From NCBI RefSeq assembly GCF_002874535.1, contig NZ_CP025025.1, positions 2,403,526-2,467,525 on the forward strand: 64,000 nt of DNA, written 5' to 3'. The notes under the pieces are model-generated. The model had not been told where the DNA came from and made no database searches. It saw only the letters and a list, made by a program, of their open reading frames with translations. The stretch is from Mesobacillus jeotgali (GTDB lineage: Bacteria > Bacillota > Bacilli > Bacillales > Cytobacillaceae). Shown in pieces: positions 15,599 through 23,373 of this stretch. The translations under genes and the position numbers were made by a program. How positions within the stretch are numbered: position 1 is the first letter of the stretch; every line of letters starts with the position of its first letter.

Positions 15599-16867
15599 CT
15601 AACCTTGCTTACCTACTTGGGTTCCCTGGTCAAGCAAACGGGAATCCACATCTCTTTCAATTTTCATATAGAAAAAGAATAATAAAAAAACCGCGCCTGA
15701 TAACAATCGTAAAACAGCAGCGAGATTCATAGCCGTTTCAATTGAACTTAACTGAAGCAAATACACACCAACCTGCGGTGCAATAAAGCCTATAATCGCT
15801 AAAAGAATGTTATATTGTGCGATAAAACTTCCACGGTTCTCCTCCTTCGTCACTTCAAGAAGCTGATTAAATAACAAAAGAACGGTCCCGGAAACAAAAA
15901 GGCCGGAAGTAAAGTTGACGAAGGTTAGGTAATACATATTTTTCGAAAGGATTGTTAGGAATGGCGCTGATGCCATCCCGACCGCAGTAACTGCCAGCAT
16001 CTTTCCATTGCTGTGCTTATCAGCCATCCTTCCCCACCACTTGAAGCTTATGATCTGACCCACCTGATTCGCCACAGTTATAATGCTGATCCAGAAACCA
16101 GTCATATGAGCGACCTTGATATTATATATATTGAACAGAGGCCAGGCTAGCTGCCAGGCAAAGTTGAAAAACAATCCGCATATCAAGAAGTAAATGAACG
16201 GTTTGTGTTTATAGGCGTCCCAGCCTAAATTTAACTTTTTCTTGCCAGGTACCTTTTCTTTCTTCGGTTCTATATGTCTATTTAAATAGATAACTTCTGC
16301 AATACCAAATAGAAATGCTAAAATGAAGAGGATTTGATATGGCAGAGGATTTGATTTGTCAAACCATTGAAGCCCTATTCCAATCAGCAATGTCGTAATC
16401 ATACCAGCAATGGTCAGTATCCTGTTCCTTTCACTAAAAAAACCGCTTCTGCGGCTGTCTGAAATAAGGTCCCCAATAAATGACTGCCAGCTAAGCATTG
16501 CGAATGAACCTGGAAGATTCATTAGACCAATCAGTAATACAAATGTCCAGGCCCTGTATTCTTCAGGCAGATAGATGACCAAAAACATCCCCAGCAAAAA
16601 TAAACGAGTGAACAAAATCGAGAGACCAGTGAACCTCTTTTTTTCCTGCAGCCTGCTCATAATCACGGTACCAAGAATCATTGCAAACATGCCTATTATT
16701 TGAGGCAAAGAACTAATTAATCCTACTTGATAATTCGTAGCACCGAGAACACCAATTGCAAATAAGGCAAAGTAGTTATTGCTCATACTCATAACAACCG
16801 TAGAAGCGACACCATTTATTATGCTATTCTTTTCATTCCTCTTTGTTATTTGTGAAGGACTTTCCAT
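15599..16867 (-). CDS. MFS transporter
   Basis: 422 aa from the ATG at 16867 (AGAGGA ribosome-binding site); a longer frame to 16975 lacks one. Twelve transmembrane helices with a central cytoplasmic loop (about 190-215, HIEPKKEKVPGKKKLN). The proximal loop reads GTVIMSRLQEKKRF and loop 8-9 WWGRMADKHSNGKML, both MFS hallmarks. The substrate is unknown; the sequence resembles general Bacillus MFS efflux or sugar/H+ carriers. Monocistronic. Confidence 0.85.
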   Translation of the reverse strand: MESPSQITKRNEKNSIINGVASTVVMSMSNNYFALFAIGVLGATNYQVGLISSLPQIIGMFAMILGTVIMSRLQEKKRFTGLSILFTRLFLLGMFLVIYLPEEYRAWTFVLLIGLMNLPGSFAMLSWQSFIGDLISDSRRSGFFSERNRILTIAGMITTLLIGIGLQWFDKSNPLPYQILFILAFLFGIAEVIYLNRHIEPKKEKVPGKKKLNLGWDAYKHKPFIYFLICGLFFNFAWQLAWPLFNIYNIKVAHMTGFWISIITVANQVGQIISFKWWGRMADKHSNGKMLAVTAVGMASAPFLTILSKNMYYLTFVNFTSGLFVSGTVLLLFNQLLEVTKEENRGSFIAQYNILLAIIGFIAPQVGVYLLQLSSIETAMNLAAVLRLLSGAVFLLFFFYMKIERDVDSRLLDQGTQVGKQG

Positions 16868-17165
16868 ACATTCCTCTTCTTTCGAATCATTTAAATTATT
16901 TTGGATATCGAAATATCCACCTAATTTTACTCCTTCTGGTTTTTGCTGGCAATAGGATTTTTCCACAAAAAACAAACTAAGAATTTTCTGGAAATATAGG
17001 TTATTCGAAGTGCCGTTTTTAATAGTTTCTTGTTGGTTGGCTTAATTGAAGATGCTTTCTCGGATCCAATAAAAAAAGGAGCACATGGCCCCCTTTTCAC
17101 TTGTCCAGGAAATTATAAAACAATTTCGTTGTGGATAACTATATATGGTTTTCTTAATCCGCCTA

Positions 17166-17206
17166 CAGCGCCTAGTCCCTCGAGTCGCTTGCGCTTTTTG
17201 TTCTTA
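17166..17206 (-). repeat. Interspersed repeat, copy F (minimal 41-bp form)
   Basis: On the minus strand the element's 5' end AGAACAAAAAGCGCAAGCG is joined directly to its 3' end ACTCGAGGGACTAGGCGCTG. The junction falls at a shared AAGCG, which suggests an internal deletion by recombination between short direct repeats. It starts 4 bases after the stop of the gene at 17208. The remainder of 16868-17165 shows no gene; a weak AAAAGG...CCTTTT hairpin lies at 17070-17097. Confidence 0.7.
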
Positions 17207-17207
17207 T

Positions 17208-17441
17208 TTATACGTTCTTTAAAACCAATTTCAATCTGTTATTACGTTCGCTTCTTTCTTCTTCTGTCACTAGGTCATACTTCTTAAGCAAGTGGAATAC
17301 TTCATTCAAAATGCCCTGTGTATGTTCTTCCTCAAAAAATTGGTTGAACAATGGATGAATTTCCTGAGGAAGGAATTCCTTTTGTGATTGGTATTTCTCC
17401 TGGACATCCTTTTTGCTGTGGTCAATATTGCATTCTCCCAT
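17208..17441 (-). CDS. Small soluble protein, 77 aa, unknown
   Basis: Start ATG at 17441 after AGGAGGG; nine upstream in-frame codons include that ribosome-binding site and are excluded. Charged, mostly helical protein (GECNIDHSKKDVQEKY..., HPLFNQFFEEEHTQGILNEVFHLLKKYDLVTEEE). No family recognised. Monocistronic. Confidence 0.65.
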   Translation of the reverse strand: MGECNIDHSKKDVQEKYQSQKEFLPQEIHPLFNQFFEEEHTQGILNEVFHLLKKYDLVTEEERSERNNRLKLVLKNV

Positions 17442-17544
17442 ACTGATCCCTCCTAATATGTATACCAATAGAATAACAGACTCTCTTTGTCTTTACCCAA
17501 CACTTTTAGATATATTCCCAACAAAATGCTTAATGATGGGAAGG

Positions 17545-17571
17545 GAAAAGGCCAAGAGACCTTGGCTTTTA
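17545..17571 (-). terminator. Terminator of the ZIP transporter locus
   Basis: On the minus strand AAAGCCAAG / CTTGGCCTTTT, close to the ZIP stop codon. Confidence 0.7.
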
Positions 17572-17574
17572 TGT

Positions 17575-18306
17575 CTAACCGAAATGTATAGTAAGATAAA
17601 GCATTGAGATCAAGCCCAGTATAAAGGAATACGTCGGGAATTTCACTTGATGATCTGCCTGGCTTTCTGGTATCAATTCTTTATAGATGACAAAGAGCAT
17701 CGCCCCTGCTGCAAAACTCAATCCATATGGTACAAGCCCTGCTACTTCGGCAGCGAGAAAATATCCAATTGCTGCCGTTAATATTTCTACAGACCCTGTA
17801 AAAGTAGCAATCATAAGTGCCTTCATTTTAGGCATTTTCTGATGGATTAAATAAAGGCCTACAAGGAATCCTTCTGGCGCATTTTGCAGACCGATTGCAA
17901 AGGCAATGATAGCTCCAAGGTTTTCTAAACCCGAACCATAGCTAACCCCTACTGAAAGGCCTTCGGGTAAATTATGAAGTGTAATAGCTGTAATGATTAC
18001 TAATGTTTTTCGATCAACACCAGATAATAATTTAAAGTCACTTGTGTCGAGGTCTCAAGTCTTAGAATGAATGAGATTCAATACAAAAGTCCCTAATAAC
18101 ATACCGATGGATAGAACCCAGATATTTGATGAATTCAAAGACTCTGGTATCAAACTGAAGGTTGTAGCCGCCATCATAATTCCTGAAGCATAACCAAGAA
18201 GTAAAGACTTTAACCGGGGTGAGACATTATTTAGAAATAAAACTGGTATTGCTCCCAAACCTGTTGCCATCGCAGAGATGACAATTTCTAAAAAAACTTC
18301 TGCCAT
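17575..18306 (-). pseudogene. ZIP family divalent-metal transporter interrupted by one in-frame TGA
   Basis: The reading frame is continuous from ATG 18306 to the stop at 17575 (243 codons) except for one TGA at 18055-18057, after residue 83 (NLIHSKT). Translation past it gives DLDTSDFKLL, then HNLPEGLSVG (metal-binding helix 4) and LQNAPEGFLVG (helix 5), so the ZIP fold is otherwise complete, with eight helices. ZIP proteins import Zn, Fe or Mn. As read, only helices 1-3 would be made. The gene is either recently inactivated, read through, or carries a sequencing error. It has a terminator and no close partner. Confidence 0.8.
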
Positions 18307-18395
18307 AACTTTTTTCCAGTGCCTCCTAATTTACAAAAGTAAAATACCTTTCCCCTTAAATCAGGAACTTACACTCGGAGAAAAATTCTCCGATG

Positions 18396-18782
18396 TCAAT
18401 CAGGTGCAACCAATTCAACTTTCATACGATCTGGTCCTTCGAAAAACACGGCATAGTGATCTGCCCCTCCTGCAAAAGGGTGTCTGTCTTGATAGAGGAT
18501 GGGAATCTGTCTTTCTCTTAGTTTTTCTGTCATTTGATCCACATGTTGCCGTGAATCTGCATAAAAAGCTAGATGATTCAAACCAACTTGCGAGCGGTGA
18601 TATCCCGCTTGAAGAAACCTTTCTTCGGTTTGAACGAATACTATATAAGTCTTTTTAAATTTCCAACTTATGCCGGTGTCCCATTTCTGGTAGACTTCAT
18701 ATTTTAACTCGCTTAAAAACCAGCCCCAAAATACGTTGGCTTTATTTAAATCGGTTACATTGATTTCAACATGATGCAGCAT
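18396..18782 (-). CDS. VOC/glyoxalase family protein
   Basis: 128 aa, one complete pair of beta-alpha-beta-beta-beta modules. It starts MLHHVEINVTDLNKANVFWGWFL, with LNHLAFYADS in the middle and KVELVAPD at the end; the potential metal ligands are His4 or 5, the central His and the terminal Glu. Similar proteins are annotated as glyoxalase, bleomycin or fosfomycin resistance enzymes, but the activity cannot be told from sequence. AGGAGATG ribosome-binding site. Confidence 0.8.
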   Translation of the reverse strand: MLHHVEINVTDLNKANVFWGWFLSELKYEVYQKWDTGISWKFKKTYIVFVQTEERFLQAGYHRSQVGLNHLAFYADSRQHVDQMTEKLRERQIPILYQDRHPFAGGADHYAVFFEGPDRMKVELVAPD

Positions 18783-18970
18783 TCTTTCTCATCTCCTGAA
18801 CAATTCTGTTTTTATATTTTCAGCATAACTATTGGCAACACTAGGATGAAATTTTGTGGAAATTGCTTTTGATTCTTATTATAGCAATACTGTTTTATTT
18901 CCATCACCTATCATTTGTTGATTTGAATCATCTTTCTGACTCCTGATATCCCAGGCTCATGGGTTCTGCT

Positions 18971-19000
18971 TTGATTCCTGTCCTTCTTTGCTAATATAAT
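18971..19000 (+). promoter_or_regulatory. Candidate sigma-A promoter of corA
   Basis: TTGATT, 18-bp spacer, TATAAT, 95 bp before the corA start. The rest of the 313-bp gap (18783-19095) shows no gene and no M-box-like magnesium riboswitch. Confidence 0.5.
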
Positions 19001-19095
19001 AATATTAGGTTATTTAAGTCATTGGCGGATTTTATTACTGAGAACACACCAATCGAATTAATTAATAGCCTAGAAAACGTTTTTTGGGAGAATTT

Positions 19096-20046
19096 ATGAT
19101 ACGTACAATTTCTGTTAGTCCTGATGGGAATATCCAAACTGGTCGAAGTATAAACTCTTTGGTGTCAGACAGTAGTCATTGGCATTGGATTGACTTCAAT
19201 GAGCCGACAGATGAAGAGATCGAATTATTAAAAGAACCCTTGCGATTCCACCCTTTATCTATTGAAGATTGTATCCATACCCTTCAAAGACCCAAACTCG
19301 ATTATTATGATGATTATCATTTTTTTGTTTTCCAGGCTCTGAATGGTGAATCCATGCAAAAGGAGGAGGTTGACCTATTCCTTGGACATAACTATATCGT
19401 TACCTACCATAGTGTCAGCATGCGAGAAATTGATGATGTTTGGCAGAGATTAGAGCTTGCGAAGGCCCCCGTGGAATGGAACCCATCGATTGTTCTCTAT
19501 CATGTTTTAGATAAAATAGTCGATAATTATTTTCCTCATGTTTATCGAATTGAGGACACATTGAATGAAATTGATGAGAATTCAGCTGACCGCTCGATGG
19601 AGGAATTGCTCGAAGATTTATTCGATACAAGGCATGAATTGCTCTCGTTAAGGCACACCATCACTCCAATGAGGGATTTGGTATACAGGATGATTAATTC
19701 CCATCGTCTTTCAGGAGTACTTGAACAAAAAGAATATTTCGCGGACATCCATGATCATTTATTAAGGTTAGCTGAAAAGGTGGATGCGAGCCGTGAACTG
19801 ACAACTGATATGAGGGACAGCTATTTATCGATCAATTCACATGAAACGAATCGAGTAATGAAAGTACTTACTGTAATCACAACCATTTTCATGCCACTAA
19901 CCTTCATAGCAGGAATTTACGGGATGAATTTTCAGAATATGCCTGAACTCTCCTGGAAATTTGGTTATTTTGGAGCATTGTTCGCCATGTTTGTCATAGG
20001 TATGACCATGTACTTCTGGTTCAGGAAAAAAGGCTGGTTTAAATAA
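19096..20046 (+). CDS. corA: CorA family Mg2+/Co2+ transporter
   Basis: 316 aa. The ATG at 19096 follows GGGAG by 5 bases; the apparent earlier start at 19084 is a TTG inside this region. A large N-terminal cytoplasmic domain is followed by the long stalk helix and two C-terminal transmembrane helices, with the selectivity motif YGMNFQNMPE (GMN at about 275-277) between them and a basic tail (RKKGWFK). It forms a homopentameric channel for Mg2+ uptake. Monocistronic. A second, divergent CorA is encoded at 21508-22446. Confidence 0.9.
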   Translation: MIRTISVSPDGNIQTGRSINSLVSDSSHWHWIDFNEPTDEEIELLKEPLRFHPLSIEDCIHTLQRPKLDYYDDYHFFVFQALNGESMQKEEVDLFLGHNYIVTYHSVSMREIDDVWQRLELAKAPVEWNPSIVLYHVLDKIVDNYFPHVYRIEDTLNEIDENSADRSMEELLEDLFDTRHELLSLRHTITPMRDLVYRMINSHRLSGVLEQKEYFADIHDHLLRLAEKVDASRELTTDMRDSYLSINSHETNRVMKVLTVITTIFMPLTFIAGIYGMNFQNMPELSWKFGYFGALFAMFVIGMTMYFWFRKKGWFK

Positions 20047-20051
20047 AGGAA

Positions 20052-20087
20052 AAACCATTGAAGACACATGCTTCAATGGTTTTTTTC
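20052..20087 (+). terminator. Bidirectional terminator after corA
   Basis: Perfect 10-bp stem ACCATTGAAG / CTTCAATGGT followed by T7; on the minus strand the A-rich flank gives T residues. The stop of the convergent 64-aa gene lies inside its right arm. Confidence 0.9.
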
Positions 20088-20267
20088 GTTTTGCTTTTCA
20101 TCATCTTCCTGATGATTTATAAAATCTTCGACCAGACATTTACTGCTTATGACGATGCCTGATAAGAAAAAAGTAATCGCAAACGTCAATGGGAAATAAA
20201 AGTACGCTAACATCGTAGTGGCAATCGTCCACAACAGCCAGAAATACTTTTCACGATTTTCAGCCAT
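20073..20267 (-). CDS. Small membrane protein coupled to the SpoIIP gene, 64 aa
   Basis: Two transmembrane helices (about 8-24 and 27-46) and a charged, Asp/Glu/Lys/Asn-rich tail. It begins inside the last codons of the spoIIP-like gene (8-bp overlap), which implies translational coupling and a shared mRNA. No family recognised. Its position suggests a role in the sporulation engulfment setting of SpoIIP, but this is inference. Confidence 0.6.
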   Translation of the reverse strand: MAENREKYFWLLWTIATTMLAYFYFPLTFAITFFLSGIVISSKCLVEDFINHQEDDEKQNEKNH

Positions 20268-21390
20268 TTACCTCTTCTGCCTCCCAATAAATCTGGCTGA
20301 TCGCGTCCGCTAACGCTTCTATTGTGTTTTTTAACTCCTTCATATTGTTGTCAACGCCGCCAACCTCAACTACTAATGTGTTGGCGTGCAAATCTTGATT
20401 ATATATTCCATCAACGCCAATTCCTTTTTTAGGCAAAACTCCCTTACTGATTCCTGGATAATTTTTATTCAGGATCTTATGAAGTTCATTTGCAAACTTC
20501 AAATTCTGCTGGAAGTTCTTATTTTCCTCGCCAATGACAAAAACTAATCTGGCATAAGGCTCGTTATTAATGGTGGCTGTTGTTGAATCCTTTCTGACTG
20601 AATCCCGGTGCAGGTCAATAAAGTACTGTAATTTCTTATTTCCAGCCATGGCACTTTGAACCAATGACCGTGAAATCTCATAAGACTTGTGTGTGAGCCA
20701 GCCTTTCCTATCCAACTCTTGGCCAATATTGGTCTTATCCACGCTTGCTCCAATTCCCCTTTTTTCCAACTCTTGACCTAGCAAATCACCTACAATGGTG
20801 ATGTTTGTTTTGCCATCAACAGCCTCATTTTCATTCTCTGCTCCCTCCAGTCCTAACAAGGGCAGGTATGATTCCCAGCTGTGAGTATGGTAGATGAACA
20901 CTGATTTCTCTGTTGGCGGGGAACCTGAGGATACATTTCCACTGTTCAGCTCTTTTAATTCATTCGCTGCCATATTCCTTTCCTGCAACAGAACCTCCAT
21001 TGGAGGGGCAGATTCAATTGGGATATCCGTGAAATCAACACCTTCCTCTGCAATAAGGAAGCTTGAATCAAAAGCCATGAAACCTGGAATTTCACTTCGG
21101 ATCAGACTCCTGATATCATTCATCTCAACATTCGTTAGCAATTTGAATCCTGTAGAAATAATCGACAAATCAGCATTTGACCCTGTCAATGCATGTCCAA
21201 TCAATGGGTTCTCATAACTGATGATCCTTAAGAATACCTCTGCACCAATATCTCCATTTACTTTGAATTTGAAAAAGCTGATGTTCGAAGATGAAATGAA
21301 TCCCGCTATCAGAAAAAAACTGAGTGTACAAATTAATATAATGAAACCTGACAGCATTTTCCTATAAATATTGATTAAAATCCCTGTCAT
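20260..21390 (-). CDS. spoIIP: SpoIIP-family sporulation amidase/endopeptidase
   Basis: 376 aa. One N-terminal transmembrane segment (about 12-32) anchors the extracytoplasmic enzyme. The SpoIIP amidase domain (about 160-370) carries VFIYHTHSWESYLP (first zinc His), NITIVGDLLGQELEKRGI, YFIDLHRDSVRKD (second His) and VVEVGGVDNN near the end (Glu). In Bacillus, SpoIIP with SpoIID degrades peptidoglycan during engulfment. B. subtilis spoIIP sits beside gpr; here gpr is absent, so this may be a second paralogue. It is followed by an overlapping small membrane gene. Confidence 0.85.
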   Translation of the reverse strand: MTGILINIYRKMLSGFIILICTLSFFLIAGFISSSNISFFKFKVNGDIGAEVFLRIISYENPLIGHALTGSNADLSIISTGFKLLTNVEMNDIRSLIRSEIPGFMAFDSSFLIAEEGVDFTDIPIESAPPMEVLLQERNMAANELKELNSGNVSSGSPPTEKSVFIYHTHSWESYLPLLGLEGAENENEAVDGKTNITIVGDLLGQELEKRGIGASVDKTNIGQELDRKGWLTHKSYEISRSLVQSAMAGNKKLQYFIDLHRDSVRKDSTTATINNEPYARLVFVIGEENKNFQQNLKFANELHKILNKNYPGISKGVLPKKGIGVDGIYNQDLHANTLVVEVGGVDNNMKELKNTIEALADAISQIYWEAEEVNG

Positions 21391-21473
21391 TCAATCACCC
21401 TTTTGCTTGTGATTCCGATTTGAAAGTACTATCTCTGTTAATCCATAAATATGTATAAATGCAGAATTTAGAC

Positions 21474-21504
21474 TAAAAAACGCCCGGACAGATGTCCAGA
21501 CGCT
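21474..21504 (-). terminator. Terminator of the second corA gene
   Basis: On the minus strand GCGTCTGGACA / TGTCCGGGCG followed by T6. Confidence 0.85.
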
Positions 21505-21507
21505 CAG

Positions 21508-22446
21508 TTAGAAATATTTCTTTTTCCAAAAAATGAATGCGGTTAATCCAGCCAATAACACAGCCATACTAATTGCCAGGAAAAACGCAAATGGATTGTG
21601 CTGAAATGGAAGATCCACGTTCATTCCATAGAAGCTTGCCACCATAGTAGGAAACGAGAGAATGATTGTTATAGATGTCAGGAATTTCATTACCATATTG
21701 AGATTATTAGAAATGATAGAGGCAAATGCATCCATCATACCACTTAAAATCGAACTGTAGGTCTCTGCCATTTCTATGGCCTGCGTATTTTCAATGATGA
21801 CATCTTCAAGCAAATCCTTATCTTCTTCATACATTTTCAAATAATTGAAGCGCATGATCTTCGCAAGTACGACTTTATTGGACTTTAATGACGTCGTAAA
21901 GTATACCAAGCTTTTTTCCAAAGCAAGAAATGCATATAATTCCTTGTTCTTCATCGACTGATGGAGCTCTCGCTCAATCTCATTTGTCTTTTTATTAATT
22001 TGTTTGAGATACCGTAGATAATAAATCGAAATAACGTAAAGGATTTGCAGTGCAAATCTCGTCTTCTTAAAAGTATAAAATTCCTTGACCCTGTTTGACT
22101 TGAATTCATTCAATACAGGTGTCTCTTTTAGCGAAACAGTTATGATGCAATTCGCAGTCTGGATTATGCCGACTGGTATGGTTTCATAAATCGGAAAGCC
22201 TGAATCATCATGTGTAATGTACGGATAGTCAACAATTATATAAACAATACCATCTTCTTTTTCTATTCTTGGACGCTCTTCATCATCAAGGGCATCCTTT
22301 ATGAAGTCCACTGCGATTCCCGTTTCACCGGCAACCCTTTTGATTTCATCTTCAGTAGGATGCACCATATTAACCCATGTGCCTTTGGAGATTTCTTCTA
22401 CACGTGCTAAATGTCTTTCTTCACTGCTTTTATAAATTTCCAGCAT
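21508..22446 (-). CDS. corA: CorA family divalent-cation transporter (second copy)
   Basis: 313 aa from the ATG at 22446 after AGGAGG; twelve upstream in-frame codons contain the ribosome-binding site. N-terminal cytoplasmic domain, long stalk helix (about 150-250), then FYGMNVDLPFQ (GMN at about 273-275) between two transmembrane helices and a C-terminal WKKKYF. It belongs to a different CorA subgroup from the 19096 gene and may favour Mg2+, Co2+ or Ni2+. It is preceded by a candidate 40-codon leader ORF and hairpins, so leader-mediated control is possible. Confidence 0.9.
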   Translation of the reverse strand: MLEIYKSSEERHLARVEEISKGTWVNMVHPTEDEIKRVAGETGIAVDFIKDALDDEERPRIEKEDGIVYIIVDYPYITHDDSGFPIYETIPVGIIQTANCIITVSLKETPVLNEFKSNRVKEFYTFKKTRFALQILYVISIYYLRYLKQINKKTNEIERELHQSMKNKELYAFLALEKSLVYFTTSLKSNKVVLAKIMRFNYLKMYEEDKDLLEDVIIENTQAIEMAETYSSILSGMMDAFASIISNNLNMVMKFLTSITIILSFPTMVASFYGMNVDLPFQHNPFAFFLAISMAVLLAGLTAFIFWKKKYF

Positions 22447-22466
22447 TGTACCAACCTCCTCTTTTT

Positions 22467-22589
22467 TTATTGAGGAAGCCAACTACCTTTTTTCAGAGTT
22501 GATAGTCTTGCAGCATTCAATAGTATCAAATCTATTAGATTAGCGACTTCCCCGGACCTATCGGGATCAGGTTCTTTTGAATAACCCAA
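22467..22589 (-). CDS. Candidate leader ORF upstream of corA, 40 aa
   Basis: A TTG start (22587-22589) lies 9 bases after an AAGGAG ribosome-binding site. The frame runs 40 codons and stops 20 bp before the corA ATG, just ahead of the corA ribosome-binding site. The peptide is charged and begins MGYSKEPDPDRSGEV, with proline codons near both ends (EPDPD, WLPQ). A CCCG/CGGG hairpin falls within its first third. It resembles the layout of leader peptides that control Mg2+ transporter genes in other bacteria, but no homology is claimed; it could also be an independent small protein. Confidence 0.45.
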   Translation of the reverse strand: MGYSKEPDPDRSGEVANLIDLILLNAARLSTLKKGSWLPQ

Positions 22590-22615
22590 AGATACCAACT
22601 CCTTTCTATTTTCAC

Positions 22616-22640
22616 CTCTTACATCTTACTTCCGTAAGAG
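22616..22640 (-). promoter_or_regulatory. Hairpin in the corA leader
   Basis: CTCTTAC / GTAAGAG arms around an 11-base loop, just upstream of the leader ORF's ribosome-binding site in the presumed corA 5' untranslated region. It does not fit the conserved M-box sequence. Confidence 0.4.
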
Positions 22641-22715
22641 CGAAACTACAATGAGAACATTAAATATAAAAATAATAATTTATATAAAACAGTCGACATC
22701 ATACCTATTATGGTA

Positions 22716-22743
22716 TACCCTTAACATAATTTAATACCCTTAA
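22716..22743 (+). promoter_or_regulatory. Pair of direct repeats TACCCTTAA, 19 bp apart
   Basis: TACCCTTAA occurs at 22716-22724 and again at 22735-22743, about two helical turns apart, immediately before the decayed secreted-protein gene. Such spacing is typical of response-regulator binding sites. The second copy overlaps the probable transcript start, so it could also serve the divergent corA transcript. Confidence 0.4.
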
Positions 22744-22775
22744 TGGTATTGAAACGAAAGCAGGAGGAAAATTTT

Positions 22776-23184
22776 ACGAAAAACATTATTACAAAATCTC
22801 TCATTGCTCTTGCGATGTTTTTATCTTTAGTTGCTGTTGGACTTCCACAGCAAAAAGCTGAAGCTGCTACTACAACCGCAGATGTTTTAGTAACAGTAGG
22901 CCAAATGGGTGCTGATTCATATTCTCAAACATTGGATGGTGTTCTTTACACAGTAGACCAAATTGGCTTCATGGCTGATAAAATCCTGTGAACTCAAGAG
23001 CAAATCGGCTTCATGGCTGACAGGATTGTTTACGTAACAGAGTTTTCACAGGATAACACTGTAAAGGTCATCTATATGGCTACTGCTCTATGGCTAACTG
23101 GAACAAAGAACTGGAACAAAGGATGGCGGATACACTTATAAGGTATCGCTTATTCCAGTGGCAATGCTTCCTGCTGGCTGGTAA
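22776..23184 (+). pseudogene. Decayed gene for a small secreted protein
   Basis: An AGGAGG ribosome-binding site is followed 8 bases later by ACG where an ATG would be expected (22776). The frame then encodes a signal peptide (KNIITKSLIALAMFLSLVAVG...AEA) and a domain with a duplicated IGFMAD(K/R)I motif. It meets TGA at 22989-22991, continues in frame to GTKNWNKG, and needs a frameshift to reach the likely C-terminus YTYKVSLIPVAMLPAGW and stop at 23182-23184. Lost start, nonsense codon and frameshift together indicate a pseudogene. An ATG at 22743 could still express an N-terminal fragment of 82 residues. Confidence 0.65.
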
Positions 23185-23212
23185 AAATTATTCTGTCAGG
23201 TAAATATAAGAA

Positions 23213-23250
23213 AAAAGTCTGGCTATAATTAAAGTGGGCAGACTTTTCTT
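23213..23250 (+). terminator. Terminator after the pseudogene
   Basis: Arms AAAAGTCTG / CAGACTTTT with a large loop and a T-rich flank. Confidence 0.6.
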
Positions 23251-23305
23251 CTATTTAGGTTTTCCAGTTATCAAAAAGATAATTGTAGCTAAGCACTTAT
23301 AAATT

Positions 23306-23324
23306 CAAGTCTAATTTAGACTTG
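23306..23324. promoter_or_regulatory. Perfect 9-bp inverted repeat
   Basis: CAAGTCTAA and TTAGACTTG are separated by a single base. It lies between two gene ends with no T-tract, so it may be a protein-binding site or a weak hairpin. Confidence 0.35.
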
Positions 23325-23373
23325 ATTTCCTTTAGATAGTGTACAAGTTACAAAGTATTCGAAAAAAGTCTTT

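Noticed and set aside
22447-22640. M-box magnesium riboswitch upstream of the second corA
   Set aside because: The conserved M-box sequence blocks are not found; only simple hairpins and a leader ORF are visible.
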